Assembly (NCBI GenBank): GCA_036169595.1
Contig: CM069770.1
Location: 2,639,501-2,703,500, forward strand
Reading direction: 5' to 3'
DNA: 64,000 bases
Origin: Dictyostelium firmibasis
Lineage: Eukaryota > Evosea > Eumycetozoa > Dictyosteliales > Dictyosteliaceae
The notes below the pieces were generated by a model, which saw only the letters and a program-made list of their open reading frames with translations, made no database searches and was not told the DNA's origin. Shown piece after piece: positions 1-10,226 of this stretch. A program made the translations under genes and the position numbers. Numbering within the stretch: the stretch's first letter is position 1; each line of letters starts with the position of its first letter.

Positions 1-117
1 ATATATATATATTTTTTTTTTAAAATAATAAATATATGAAAAAAAAAAAAAAATATATAAAAATTAGAAATTATTTTCTCCTTTAATATAAAAAATAAAA
101 AATAAAAAAAAACATAC

Positions 118-661
118 AAATAAAATTTCTCTTAAAAATTGTAAATAGCATGATCTATTTTGGTAAATAAATTTTTCTGATAATTCCATTAACTCTTTTT
201 CATCTCTTGTTGTACTCTTTAATTTTATTTATTTTTTTAAAAAAAAAAAAAAAAAATTAGTTTATTATACTTTATTTTATTTTATTTTTATTTTTTTTAT
301 TTATTTTTTATTTATTATTTTATTATTTTATTATACAAACATGATCAACAACAGAATATAAAATTCTACAAGCTAAATATTCATCAATGTTAAATCTATC
401 AGAAATTTGAAATGCAATTGCAATGAATGAATCAGCCACAGAACCAATGAAACCATTATCCAATGGGAATGAATTTTTTTGGCTGATTTCTTTACGAATT
501 TGAGTTGAATCATTTCCTTTTGATTTAAATGAAATGAATCTTTTTGAATCTGTGAAATTTGGTTTCTGTGATTGTAAATATTTCAATAATGAACCTGGTT
601 CTTCGGTTCTTATATTATAATTTAATTTTTGAATCGGATTTTCAAAAATTTCTTCATTCAT
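118..661 (-). CDS. NUP188/NUP205-type nucleoporin, N-terminal part (runs off left edge)
   Basis: Two exons are visible, 341-661 (with the start codon) and 118-216; they join in phase 0 across a GTTTGT...AAAG intron. A GTATGT donor at 117 shows that the gene continues beyond the window. Exon 1 is hydrophilic and then carries ISDRFNIDEYLACRIL; exon 2 reads LSEKFIYQNRSCYLQFLREI. From memory these resemble human NUP188 near ISKFLGLDEEQSVQLL and IADYYYEERTCILRCVLHLL, in the same order. NUP188 is a large alpha-solenoid scaffold of the nuclear pore inner ring. Family assignment rests on this short stretch only and could be NUP205 instead. The first intron's GTTTGT donor is weaker than the usual GTAAGT. 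Confidence 0.5.
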
Positions 662-873
662 TTTTTAATTTTATCTTAAATATATATATTTATTTATGTA
701 TGAAACAATGAAAAAAGAAATAATAGGGTGTTTATTATTGTTTATTATTATTATTATTATTTTATTTTTATGGTTATTAATTTAAACACCCTTATCAAAC
801 GAGTTCAATGATCATCAAAATGAAAAAAAAAAAAAAAAATAAAAAAAAAAATGAAAAATAAAAAAAAAATGAA

Positions 874-910
<37 letters not shown>

Positions 911-1547
911 CGCTCTGTCGACAAAAGAAAAACAAATAAAAATAAAAAATAAAAAATTACAATAATTATCTAAACACACCTCTGTCTCTCTCTCTCTCTA
1001 TCTCTATCTCAAAATCTCATATAAACCTTTCCCCTCCCCCTCCTCGAGAACACCACAAATGCAAGGAGTTTTTAAATAATAATAAATAAAAAGAAATGAT
1101 TATTTCAAAACAATGTAACATTTTTAATTTATTTTTATTTTCTTTATTTTTTATTATAATATAAAAATATTTTTTAATCTTGTAGATACTTTTTTTTTTT
1201 ATTTTTTTTTTTTTTTATTTAATTTTTATTTTTATTTTTATTTTTATTTCTCTCTTTTCTCAATTACTTTTTTTTTTTAATATTTTAATATTTTTTTATT
1301 TATTCATATATATATATATATATATATATATGTGTATATAATATATATTTGCATATTTTGAAATGAAAAATAAAAAAAAAAAATAAAAAAATAAAGTATT
1401 ATTATTATTAGTTTTAAACTGAAAAAAATAAAAATAAAAAAAAAAAAAAAATTTAAAAATATCAGAAAAATCTTTTTTTTTTTCTCATCCGGAGTAGAAC
1501 AGTTGCTTCTCCACTGGCCCCCAATATTTAATTTTTTTTTTTATTTT

Positions 1548-1578
<31 letters not shown>

Positions 1579-1785
1579 ATTTTATTTTTTTTAATTGGAT
1601 ACTTATTTCATTTTTTGATTGTTGTGGTTTGTGTGTTTGTGTGTTGTTGTTTTTTTTATTTTTATTTTTATTTTTATTTTCATATTTAATTAAAGTGTTC
1701 TATGTATAATCAATCAAAAATAAATTAAAAAATATATCTATAAATTACCAAAAAAAAAAAACAAAAAAAAAAAAAAAAAAAAACA
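662..1785. promoter_or_regulatory. Divergent intergenic region
   Basis: This lies between the NUP188-like gene (-) and the secreted protein gene (+), so it should hold both promoters. It consists mostly of A and T runs. A hairpin has arms AGGGTGTTTA near 724-733 and TAAACACCC near 783-792. A CT-rich patch lies at 979-1014, a C-rich patch at 1027-1070, a (TA)n run near 1309-1330 and a small GC-richer patch at 1488-1530. The reading frame at 1503-1709 encodes only Phe/Leu-rich homopolymer and is not credible. Confidence 0.5.
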
Positions 1786-3256
1786 ATGATGAAATCAATC
1801 GTTTTTACTATTATTTTAACAACAATTTTTATTGGTTGTGTTGTTAGTGTTTCAGTCAAGAATTACAATGAAAAAAGCTTTATTTCAATAGTTGGAAAAC
1901 ATCATAACGATGATAGTGATAGTAGTGCTGAATCAACCTCAACTTTTCAATCTGGTAATATTTTAATCACTGATCCAACATCTTTAAATCCAAATCAATT
2001 TTATGAATTTTCAACAAGTGGCCAATCAATTTATAATTATACAACATTTTTATCGACTGTAAATATTAAAAATCTGAAAAAAAAAAAAAAAAAAAAAAAT
2101 CGAAAAAAAAAAAAAAAACTAATCTTTTGTTTAGAATGAATCAGAAAGATGTGTACCAGTTGATATGGGATTTTTAGGATCGACATTATTATTATTAGAT
2201 GCACACCAAGGTGTTTATCAAGCCAATGAAAATGGTGTTGTTAAAGGAGTTTGGAATAATTTAAAGACCAATACCCAAGGTAAAGTTGGTTGTGGACTTT
2301 CAAGATTAAATGTTGATCAACAAAATAATAAAGTTTATGTCGCAAGTTTAAATAGTAACTGTGATTATTCTTATATACCAGCAGTATTTGTTTATACAGT
2401 TGTAAGTAATTATATAATTTTATAAAAAAAAAAATAAAAAAATAAAAAAATATTAATATGTATTTGAAAAAAAAAAAAAAAAAAAAAAAGGATGGTATTT
2501 TAGATTTTATAATTACAAATTCAGAGTTTAATACAACAACTGGTATTGCAGGTGATAGTGATGGTAATATTTGGATTACTGATATAAATGTAATTTATGT
2601 TTATGATAAAACTGGTAAATTATCAAAGCAATTTAATCCAATAAAAGAGAGTGATAGAATCGCTTATAATGGTATAACAATTTCACAAGATGGTCAAGAT
2701 AGTATTTATGTTTCTGTTCCATCATACCAAGGTGATATGATCATTCAAATAAGTAAATCTGGTGAATTAATTAGATCAATTAAATTAATTGGTATTTTTG
2801 ATGGTCAAGTTAGTGGTTTACCAGGTTCATTGGCATTAACAAGCAAACATATCTTTGTTGAGGTACCATATGCTTCTAAAAAAGAATCACCACAATCTTC
2901 ATCCTCTGAATCATCAGATTCATCATCAGATTCATCATCGGAATCAAGTGGATATTCAAGTGGTACAGGTACTAGTGGATCTTCAACTTCTGGTACATCA
3001 GGTACATCAGGATTTGGATTTTCATCACCATTATCATTTGAAGGATTTGGTAATTATAACAATAATAATAATAATGAAGATGAAGACTTCTTTTCAGATT
3101 CATCTGCATCAGATTCAACTACATCACATAAATCTAAACCTGATATCATTCAATCCTATAATTTAGATGATGGATCATTCGATAAAGCATGGGGTGGTCA
3201 TAGTTGTAATCCAAAAAATATCTTATGTATTCCATTCAGCGGTTTTGTAGTTGTTC

Positions 3257-3261
<5 letters not shown>
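1786..3261 (+). CDS. Secreted beta-propeller-like (NHL/SMP-30-like) protein, three exons
   Basis: Exons 1786-2058, 2135-2401 and 2491-3261 all join in phase 0 (donors GTAAAT and GTAAGT) and give 436 residues. The N-terminus is a clear signal peptide (MKSIVFTIILTTIFIGCVVS). The body has repeating motifs of the GIAGDSDGNIWITD and GITISQDGQDSIYVS kind. These resemble NHL or SMP-30/gluconolactonase-like blades, which form secreted propellers that bind ligands or act as lactonases. A Ser/Thr/Gly-rich linker at about residues 290-345 is likely O-glycosylated and is followed by an acidic/Asn patch and a short C-terminal piece with two Cys. No catalytic residues are recognised. The family call is tentative; secretion is better supported than function. 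Confidence 0.65.
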
Positions 3262-3297
<36 letters not shown>

Positions 3298-3416
3298 ATA
3301 AATAAATTTCTATTAAATTATTTTAACCAATTATTATTATTATTACTATTATTGATGTAGTATTACAATATTAAATATATTGTTTTATTTTTATTATTAT
3401 TATTTTTTTTTTTTTA

Positions 3417-4334
3417 CTATAATTCAGATAATTCTTTTTTTGAAGGTGCAAAATAAAAACCACCAGAAACTGGAGTTGTATATTGTAAAATTAAATCATG
3501 TTTACCATCTAATTGACCAAACATACTTTGAAGTTGTTTTTCAATATTATGTAAACTACAAGAATAGGAAATAAACATTAATCCTTTCTCACCAGTAATT
3601 TGACCATAGGGTAATGATTGTCTAACTATTTTCAAATCTTCACCATTTTCATTTAAATCAGTACGTGAGACATGTGAAGTTATTGGCCTTTTATCTTTTG
3701 GTATTTCAATAGAGTCAACTTTAGTTCTACCAATTGTATCTTGTTGAATTGAAATTGGTACTGGATTCCATTTCTTTAAATTATGAACATAACGTTGTGT
3801 AAAAACATAACTACCAAATTCATGAGGTTGACCGGCTGCAACTAAACCATATTTAGTACGTAGTTTATCACCTTCAGGATTTTCAGTACCGTCAATGAAA
3901 TCTGTTAAATCTCTTTCTTCCCATCGACGAAATCCATGAATTTCTTGTTTTATATCTAATTGATCACCGAAATTACCAAGTGTATCTTGTGCTAATTTAA
4001 AGCATGTATCCATTCTATCAGATATTATATGAATTAAAATATCTCTCTGTGAAGTTCCAGGCATATATGAGCTTAATGTATTAACTGATTTTAATTCTTT
4101 TGGTTTTGAAATTTTGTTTGTAATAGTACCCCATATATCAGAACTAAAACAAATTGCGCCACCAATTCTAGATTGTGGAGATTTCTTATCTAATTCATCT
4201 AATTCATTTGTAAATTTCTTTATATTCTCTTTAAATATTTTCATTCCATCTTGGTCATTTTTATTTATCTTTAAATTACCTTCTAAAAATATACCGTATA
4301 AACAATGCATTGGTAATATTGTAGTTTGTGCCAT
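3417..4334 (-). CDS. dypA: Dye-decolorizing (DyP-type) haem peroxidase
   Basis: A single-exon 305-residue protein, the usual DyP length. The family motif GxxDG is present as FIDGTENP, with the distal Asp at residue 148. The proximal haem His is probably H221 (ITSHVSRTD) and the distal Arg R238 (KIVRQSLPYG). The C-terminal GLMFISYSCSL and GGFYFAPS segments are also typical. DyP peroxidases use H2O2 to oxidise dyes and aromatic substrates. There is no signal peptide or Tat motif, so the enzyme is probably intracellular. The start is the first ATG, preceded by an AT-rich leader. The gene is divergent from the ammonia-lyase gene at 5619, with 1.28 kb between them. Confidence 0.93.
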   Translation of the reverse strand: MAQTTILPMHCLYGIFLEGNLKINKNDQDGMKIFKENIKKFTNELDELDKKSPQSRIGGAICFSSDIWGTITNKISKPKELKSVNTLSSYMPGTSQRDILIHIISDRMDTCFKLAQDTLGNFGDQLDIKQEIHGFRRWEERDLTDFIDGTENPEGDKLRTKYGLVAAGQPHEFGSYVFTQRYVHNLKKWNPVPISIQQDTIGRTKVDSIEIPKDKRPITSHVSRTDLNENGEDLKIVRQSLPYGQITGEKGLMFISYSCSLHNIEKQLQSMFGQLDGKHDLILQYTTPVSGGFYFAPSKKELSEL

Positions 4335-5618
4335 TTTATTATTACAATAATTTAATCTACAAACTTTATTACTATTAATAGATGTAGTAATAGTGGTTGT
4401 TAATGCTTTTTTTGTTACTTTTATAATTTTTTACGGTGTATTTTTTTTTTTTTTATTTGTGGATGAAAAAAAAAAAAAATAGAAAAAAAAAAAAATAATT
4501 ATTTGTGGTGTGGAAGTGTGTTAATTTTTTTAAGAGAATTATAAGTGATTGTGTTTCTTTTTTTTAGCTATTAAAAAAAAATAAAAAAAATAAAAAAAAA
4601 AAATTAGTAATTAAAAAAAAAAAAAATAAAATTTGGGAAAATGGAAAAAAATATTTTTATTGGCTCTATTATTAGAATTTGTTTATTATTATTTTTAATT
4701 ATTAATTATTATTAATTAAATTATTAACTATAAACAGAATTATCAGTTTATCAATGTATCTTTTTCTTAAATTTTTTTTAATGTGTAAATAATCTGTTAA
4801 AATATTTTTTTTTTTTTTTTTATTAATTTCATTTCATTATTTAATTATTTTTTTTTTTTTTATTTACAATAGAAAAATATTATCTTTACTTGATAACTTA
4901 ATTATAATTGTAGGTATTTTTTTTTTATTCTAATTTTTATGAAATCAAAATCTATTTATTTTTTTAAATTATTCTGTATTATATAACAATATCGTTTAAT
5001 AATTTTTTTTTTTTTTTTTTTTTTGTTTTTTTTAGATTTTTTTTTAGATTTTTTTTTTTTCGGTTTTAAAATACCTATTATTATAGTATAACTCATTATT
5101 ATTCATTGTTTTTATTATTTTTTTTCGTAGAGAATTTATTTTTTTTGACAAAATATATATTTTTAAAAAAATCAAAAAAAAAAAAAAATCTAAAAAAAAA
5201 ATCTAAAAAAAAACACTTGTAGTTAATAGTACTTAGTTTTTTGATTGGAAAACTAATTTTTTATCACTATATAATAAATGGTCATTCTAAAATGCTATAT
5301 AAAAAAATATATGACAACATAGCTGTAGTTATCATTAAAAAATTTCCAATTTTGAATAGTTATTTGGATTAAATCTATAAAATTATTTATTTTTTATAAG
5401 ATTACTCTATATTTATATATTATATTTTCAATTATAATTTTTACATTTCAATTACAAATAAATGGTTATTTTTAATAGGAATTTTTTATAATTTTAAATT
5501 TAAACTTTTAATTTCTTTTTTTTTTATTTAACACGAAAAAAAAAAAAAAGAAAACAAAATATTAAAGATATTTTTATACATTTTTAAAAGGTTTTTGTGA
5601 AAGTAGTGTTTTAAAATA
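4335..5618. promoter_or_regulatory. Divergent intergenic region with a long inverted repeat
   Basis: This separates dypA (-) from the ammonia-lyase gene (+). It contains no credible ORF. An imperfect foldback has its left arm at about 5025-5060 (T runs broken by two TTTAGATTTT units and ending in CGG) and its right arm at about 5171-5214 (two AAATCTAAA units inside A runs). The spacer is about 110 bases. The rest is homopolymer-rich. Confidence 0.5.
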
Positions 5619-7199
5619 ATGTTAGAATTAGAAAAGAAAGATAATTTTTTAATAAATGGTGATAATAGTAATTTAGAGATAACCGATATTATTAGTATTG
5701 CAAATGGTGAAAAAAATATTACATTTACATATGAACTATTGGAATTTTTACAACAAGGTAGGGATCAATTAGAAAAGAAATTAAAAGAAAATGTAGCAAT
5801 TTATGGTATAAATACAGGTTTTGGTGGTAATGGTGACTTATTAATTCCATTTGATAAATTGGATTTACATCAAAGTAATTTATTAGATTTTTTAACATGT
5901 GGTACAGGTGATTATTTTGGTGATGAATATGTTAGAGGTATTCAATTTATAATGATTTTAGCACTTTCAAAAGGTTGGTCAGGTGTTAGACCAATTGTAA
6001 TAGAAACATTAGCCCAACATTTAAATAAAGGTATTATTCCACAAGTACCAATGCATGGATCAGTTGGTGCAAGTGGTGATTTAGTACCATTAAGTTATAT
6101 CGCAAATTCATTATGTGGAAAAGGTATGGTGAAGTACAATGGCAAATTAATGAGTGCTTCAGAGGCATTAAAATTTTCATTAATTAAACCTTTGGTTTTA
6201 AAATCAAAAGAAGGTTTAGCATTAGTAAATGGTACAAGAGTGATGAGTTCAGTGAGTTGTTTATCAATTAATAAATTTGAAACAGTTTTTAATGCTGCAA
6301 TAGGTAGTGTTGCATTGGTTGTTGAAGGTTTATTAGCATCAAGAGATCATTATGATATGCGTATTCATAATTTAAAAAATCATCCTGGTCCAATATTAAT
6401 TGCACAAACTTTAAATCAATATTTAAATAGTAATGGTACAAATGGTAACATTTCATTTACACAATCAGAAAAAGTTCAAAAATTAGAGAAATCAGTACAA
6501 GAAGTTTATTCATTACGTTGTGCTCCACAAATATTAGGTGTAATATCAGAAAATATTAGTAATGCAAAAATAGTTTTAAAAAGAGAAGTTTTATCAGCAA
6601 ATGATAATCCATTAATTGATCCATATACTGGTGATCCCTTAAGTGGTGGCAATTTTATGGGTAATCATATAGCAAGAACAATGGATGGTATAAAATTAGA
6701 TATATCATTAGTTGCAAATCATCTTCATTCGTTGGTGGCTTTAATGATGCATAGTGGATTTTCAAAAGGTTTACCAAATTCATTAAGTCCAAATCCTGGA
6801 ATTTATCAAGGTTTTAAAGGAATGCAAATTTCTCAAACATCTTTAGTTGTTTGGTTAAGACAAGAATCTGCACCTGCATGTATTCATAGTCTAACAACTG
6901 AACAATTTAATCAAGATATTATTAGTTTAGGATTACATTCAGCTAATGGTGCTTCAAGTATGTTAAAAAAATTATGTGATATTGTTTCAATGACTTTAAT
7001 TATGGCTTGTCAAGCAATTCATCTTAGAATGAGATCAAAAGATAATTTAATTCTTTCAAAAAATACTCAAAAACTATATACTTCAATAAGAAAATTAATT
7101 CCATCATTAGAAAATGATAGGGCAACCGATGTTGATGTTAAAACAATTTCAAATGCAATCCTTCAAAATAAACTTGATTTAATAAATTTAAAATATTAA
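5619..7199 (+). CDS. Aromatic amino-acid ammonia-lyase (HAL/PAL family), residues favour PAL
   Basis: An intronless 526-residue enzyme of the MIO-dependent lyase family. The cofactor-forming triad Ala-Ser-Gly is at 151-153 (GSVGASGDLVPLSY). The catalytic Tyr lies in YGINTGFG at 62-69, and NDNPLID, YSLRC and the core helices are all present. The family deaminates His, Phe or Tyr to an acrylate and releases ammonia. Dictyostelium versions are commonly annotated as histidine ammonia-lyase. Two selectivity positions argue otherwise: residues 91-92 are Phe-Leu (PAL-type, where HAL has Ser-His), and TEQFNQ at 427-432 has Asn-Gln, where HAL normally has Glu-Asp. The whole chain reads much like cyanobacterial PAL. 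The fold and chemistry are certain; the substrate is not. Confidence 0.92.
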   Translation: MLELEKKDNFLINGDNSNLEITDIISIANGEKNITFTYELLEFLQQGRDQLEKKLKENVAIYGINTGFGGNGDLLIPFDKLDLHQSNLLDFLTCGTGDYFGDEYVRGIQFIMILALSKGWSGVRPIVIETLAQHLNKGIIPQVPMHGSVGASGDLVPLSYIANSLCGKGMVKYNGKLMSASEALKFSLIKPLVLKSKEGLALVNGTRVMSSVSCLSINKFETVFNAAIGSVALVVEGLLASRDHYDMRIHNLKNHPGPILIAQTLNQYLNSNGTNGNISFTQSEKVQKLEKSVQEVYSLRCAPQILGVISENISNAKIVLKREVLSANDNPLIDPYTGDPLSGGNFMGNHIARTMDGIKLDISLVANHLHSLVALMMHSGFSKGLPNSLSPNPGIYQGFKGMQISQTSLVVWLRQESAPACIHSLTTEQFNQDIISLGLHSANGASSMLKKLCDIVSMTLIMACQAIHLRMRSKDNLILSKNTQKLYTSIRKLIPSLENDRATDVDVKTISNAILQNKLDLINLKY

Positions 7200-7378
7200 T
7201 TTATTTCTCAAGAAAAAAACAAAAATCAAAATATTATAATAATAATGTTGAAAAGAAAAAAGTAAAGTAAAAAAAAAAAAAAAAATAAAATAAAATTTAT
7301 TATTTAATTTTTCCCCAAAATAAAATTAATTCTATTATTAAATCTATTTTTTTAATAAAAAAAATTCTTTAAATAGTT

Positions 7379-8050
7379 TTAAAGATTTGTAGTGATTGAC
7401 TTTGATTTTCCTAATTGTTCAATTTTAATTTCAACAATTGAAAGTTTTCTTTGCAACATGGCTTTTTTTAATTTCAATTTTTCAAGTTTTGGAGAAATGG
7501 TTTGGGTCTCTACCTGAGTGTTTTTAATAATATCATTTGATGGTTCTTTTGTTTGAATTTCATCAGAAACTGAGGTTTTTTCAATTAAAAGATTAACATG
7601 GTGGAGCTTGTTAGAACCATGTTCAGTTTTAATTGAATCAATAAATTCTGAAATTTCTTTTCTTGATTTTGGAACATCTGATGATTTTTTGAATTGTTTA
7701 ATTAAATCTCTCATTTCTTTTCTTGATTTTTTATATGAATCAGTATCATTTGATTTTGAAATTTTGGTTGTTGTTGTAGTTGTAGTATTTGTTAGAGTTT
7801 GGGTTGGAATTGTTCCTATTCTTTTGGTACCTGATTGATTTTTATTTTCAAGTCTAATTTTTCTTTTATCATCACGATATTGTTTTTTAATTAAGGAAAT
7901 GTATTCCTTGATTTCTTCTCTGGTTTTTGGAGTTTTTGATAAATTTTTAAATTTTGAAACAAGTTCAGAAATTTCTTTTCTATTCTTTGGGAAAACTAAA
8001 TTTGATTCTAATTCAATCGAACTTGTGTTAGTATTATCAACTGCTGTCAT
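7379..8050 (-). CDS. Unknown protein with two repeats and a C-terminal coiled coil
   Basis: A 223-residue single-exon protein that I do not recognise. Two diverged repeats contain RKEISELVSKFKNL...KTREEIKEYI (about residues 24-60) and RKEMRDLIKQFKKS...KSRKEISEFI (about 110-145). They are separated by a basic Thr-rich linker. The last 40 residues (LEKLKLKKAMLQRKLSIVEI) look like a coiled coil. There is no signal peptide, membrane span or Cys pattern. The strongly charged, repeated helix pairs suggest a small scaffold or binding module. Upstream lies an unusual foldback region rich in AACGTT that would be part of its promoter. Confidence 0.75.
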   Translation of the reverse strand: MTAVDNTNTSSIELESNLVFPKNRKEISELVSKFKNLSKTPKTREEIKEYISLIKKQYRDDKRKIRLENKNQSGTKRIGTIPTQTLTNTTTTTTTKISKSNDTDSYKKSRKEMRDLIKQFKKSSDVPKSRKEISEFIDSIKTEHGSNKLHHVNLLIEKTSVSDEIQTKEPSNDIIKNTQVETQTISPKLEKLKLKKAMLQRKLSIVEIKIEQLGKSKSITTNL

Positions 8051-8575
8051 TTTAAAATTGAGAATTTATATTTTTTTTTTTTTTTTTTTAAAATTGAGAA
8101 TTTATTTATTTGATTTATATATATTTAAAAGTTTAAATTTGTTTTAATGATTTTTTTTTTTTTTTAACTTAACGTTACAGGTTTTTATAGTTTTTTTTTA
8201 AACTTGTTTTTTTCAAAAATAATTTGTAACGTTAGTTTTTTTTGTTAATTTTTTAAGAATTTATTAATAAAACCAACGTTACAAATTATTTTTGAAAAAA
8301 CAAGTTAAAAAAAAAATTATTAAAAATTGATGTGTGTAACGTTAAAATGTGAAAAAAAAAAAAAAAGAAAAAAAATCTAAACGTTTTTGAGTCTATTTTC
8401 GAAAAATCGAGTGAGAAAAAAAAAAAAAAAAAAAAAAAAAATCACATCATAGGAGGTATGTGTAACGTTAAATTATTTGAAATTATTAAAAAAAAATTAT
8501 TTAGAGAAAAAAATAAGAAAATTATTATTTTAAAAACATAACGTTATAAGAAAATTTTTCTTTTTTTCTTTTTTA

Positions 8576-8599
<24 letters not shown>
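8051..8599. other. Intergenic region with clustered AACGTT sites
   Basis: This lies between the start of the repeat protein (-) and the 3' end of the oxidase gene (-). AACGTT occurs at about 8171, 8228, 8275, 8338, 8464 and 8540, mostly as GTAACGTTA or TAACGTTA. The foldback at 8169-8345 is listed separately. The remainder is A and T runs. Confidence 0.7.
8169..8345. repeat. Nested foldback element (possible MITE or hairpin promoter element)
   Basis: An outer inverted pair TTAACGTTACA (8169-8179) and TGTAACGTTAA (8335-8345) encloses an inner near-perfect hairpin. Its arms are 8201-8233 and 8275-8306 (33 and 32 bases, differing by one T in a T run), with a 41-base loop. A further TGTGTAACGTTAAA copy at 8459-8472 repeats the outer right end. 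No coding capacity. Confidence 0.75.
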
Positions 8600-8608
<9 letters not shown>

Positions 8609-9610
8609 ACTTGTTAATTTATTAAAATGTAATAATTTTGGTAAACCTTGATCAATTAATTTTACAGCTTCAATAGCACAACCCCAACTTACAGTGAAAC
8701 CACTACCACCATGACCATAGTTATGAACAACTAATTTTGAACCACCTTCAAAGAATTCATTCTCTAAACGAATTTCATGTCTAGCTGGACGTAAACCAAC
8801 TTTAACACCTTGAATTTCTATTCTATTCTTTGCAAAACGTGGTGAAATCATAGCAACACGTTTTAAGATTCCTTCAGTATCTTTTTTAGTTGGATTTAAA
8901 TTGTAATCATGTTCTTGATTGGTACCACCTAAAACTGTATTTGTTAAACGTGGAATTATATATGCCATTTGATTTTGATCTTCTTCATCCATGATTGAAC
9001 GATCAGTTGTATTTTTAATAACAACAATTTGACCACGACCAGGGTAAATAGTACGGTCATTAAATAATTCACGTGATCCTAAACCAGTACAATTGACAAC
9101 AACATCAAAATGAACAAAAGCTTCACGAATGTCAAATACATATCTTTGATCGATAACTCCACCTAAAGATTTGAATGTGTCAACTAAATAATCCATATAA
9201 ATATCGGTATCCATAACGAAGCCATCATCAATTGCATAACCATCTACATATCCATCTGGAAGTTCATCCTTTCTAGCTCTTCTAAATGATTTAATATATG
9301 GTCTCCATTCTGGATCCTCATGTGGATGTCTGAAAATTTCATTAACTTTCTTTGTTATTGTACCAGATTTTGGATCATTAATAATATGATCTTTATAATA
9401 TTGCATAGTCTCCGCTGACCATTTACCAACTAAATCTGGTGGATTACATAAAAATGGATACCATAATGCTGCTGCTTTATTTGATGTAGTATTTGGTGGT
9501 AAATCTTTAGCCCAAATTGAAACACTCTTATAATTACCACTCTTTAATGCAATAATACCAGTCGATAAACCAATACAACCACAACCAATAATTAATAAAT
9601 TAATTTTTGG

Positions 9611-9649
<39 letters not shown>

Positions 9650-9664
9650 TTGATTTTTATTCAT
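8600..9664 (-). CDS. D-amino-acid / D-aspartate oxidase, peroxisomal
   Basis: A 354-residue FAD enzyme of the DAO/DDO family (usual length about 340). After a short Asn tract comes the dinucleotide-binding motif LLIIGCGCIGLSTG, then AAALWYPF, VVNCTGLGSREL, YPGRGQIVVI and AYIIPR. The substrate-carboxylate Arg lies in GLRPARHEIRLE, and the C-terminal signature is HNYGHGGSGFTVSWGCA. The last three residues are Ser-Lys-Leu, a canonical PTS1 signal, which matches the peroxisomal site of these H2O2-producing oxidases. Preference for neutral or acidic D-amino acids cannot be told safely from sequence. The 3' end faces the AACGTT-rich region. Confidence 0.93.
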
Positions 9665-10087
9665 TTTTTTTTTTTTTTTATTTGTAAAAAAATAAAATTT
9701 TAAAAATGGATGTGAAAAAAAAAAAAAAAAAAAAAAATATCGTCTTTCCTTTAGAGGTTTTTTTTAATTTTTTTTGATTTTTTAATTTTTTTTTTTTTTT
9801 TTTTTTTGATTTTTTATTATTTTTTTCATTTTAAAACTTTGAAAAAAAATCAAAAAAATAAGAAATTTCGGTAAATTTATATTCACTGGTACTCTGATTG
9901 GGAATATTTAATTGGGATAATTGGGAATTTAAATGAAGATTTTTTTTATATTAATACTTTCTTTTTTTTTTATTTTTTTTTATATTTTAAATTTTGATTT
10001 CAATCATCGATCAATCTATATAAATAAATATTTAAGTTCAGTCAATGAAAAATACATCAATAGTTTATTTTTAATTTCCAAAATGTT

Positions 10088-10123
<36 letters not shown>

Positions 10124-10226
10124 TTGAATTGGAAACACAAAATAATAGTTCATTTAATATTTAAATTTTTTAAAATTTTTTTTTTATTATTATAATTATT
10201 ATTTTTTTTTTTTAATACTTTTTTTT
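9665..10226. other. Intergenic, homopolymer-rich
   Basis: Promoter side of the oxidase gene and 3' flank of the ABC transporter gene. It holds only A/T runs; the frame at 9933-10127 is Phe/Ile-rich low complexity and is not supported as a gene. Confidence 0.5.

Noticed and set aside
1488-1530. GC-richer patch as a tRNA or snoRNA
   Set aside because: Only a weak hairpin can be drawn; there are no A/B boxes, no C/D boxes and no acceptor stem.
9933-10127. Plus-strand 64-codon frame
   Set aside because: Phe/Ile-rich low complexity with no domain, in a T-rich intergenic region.
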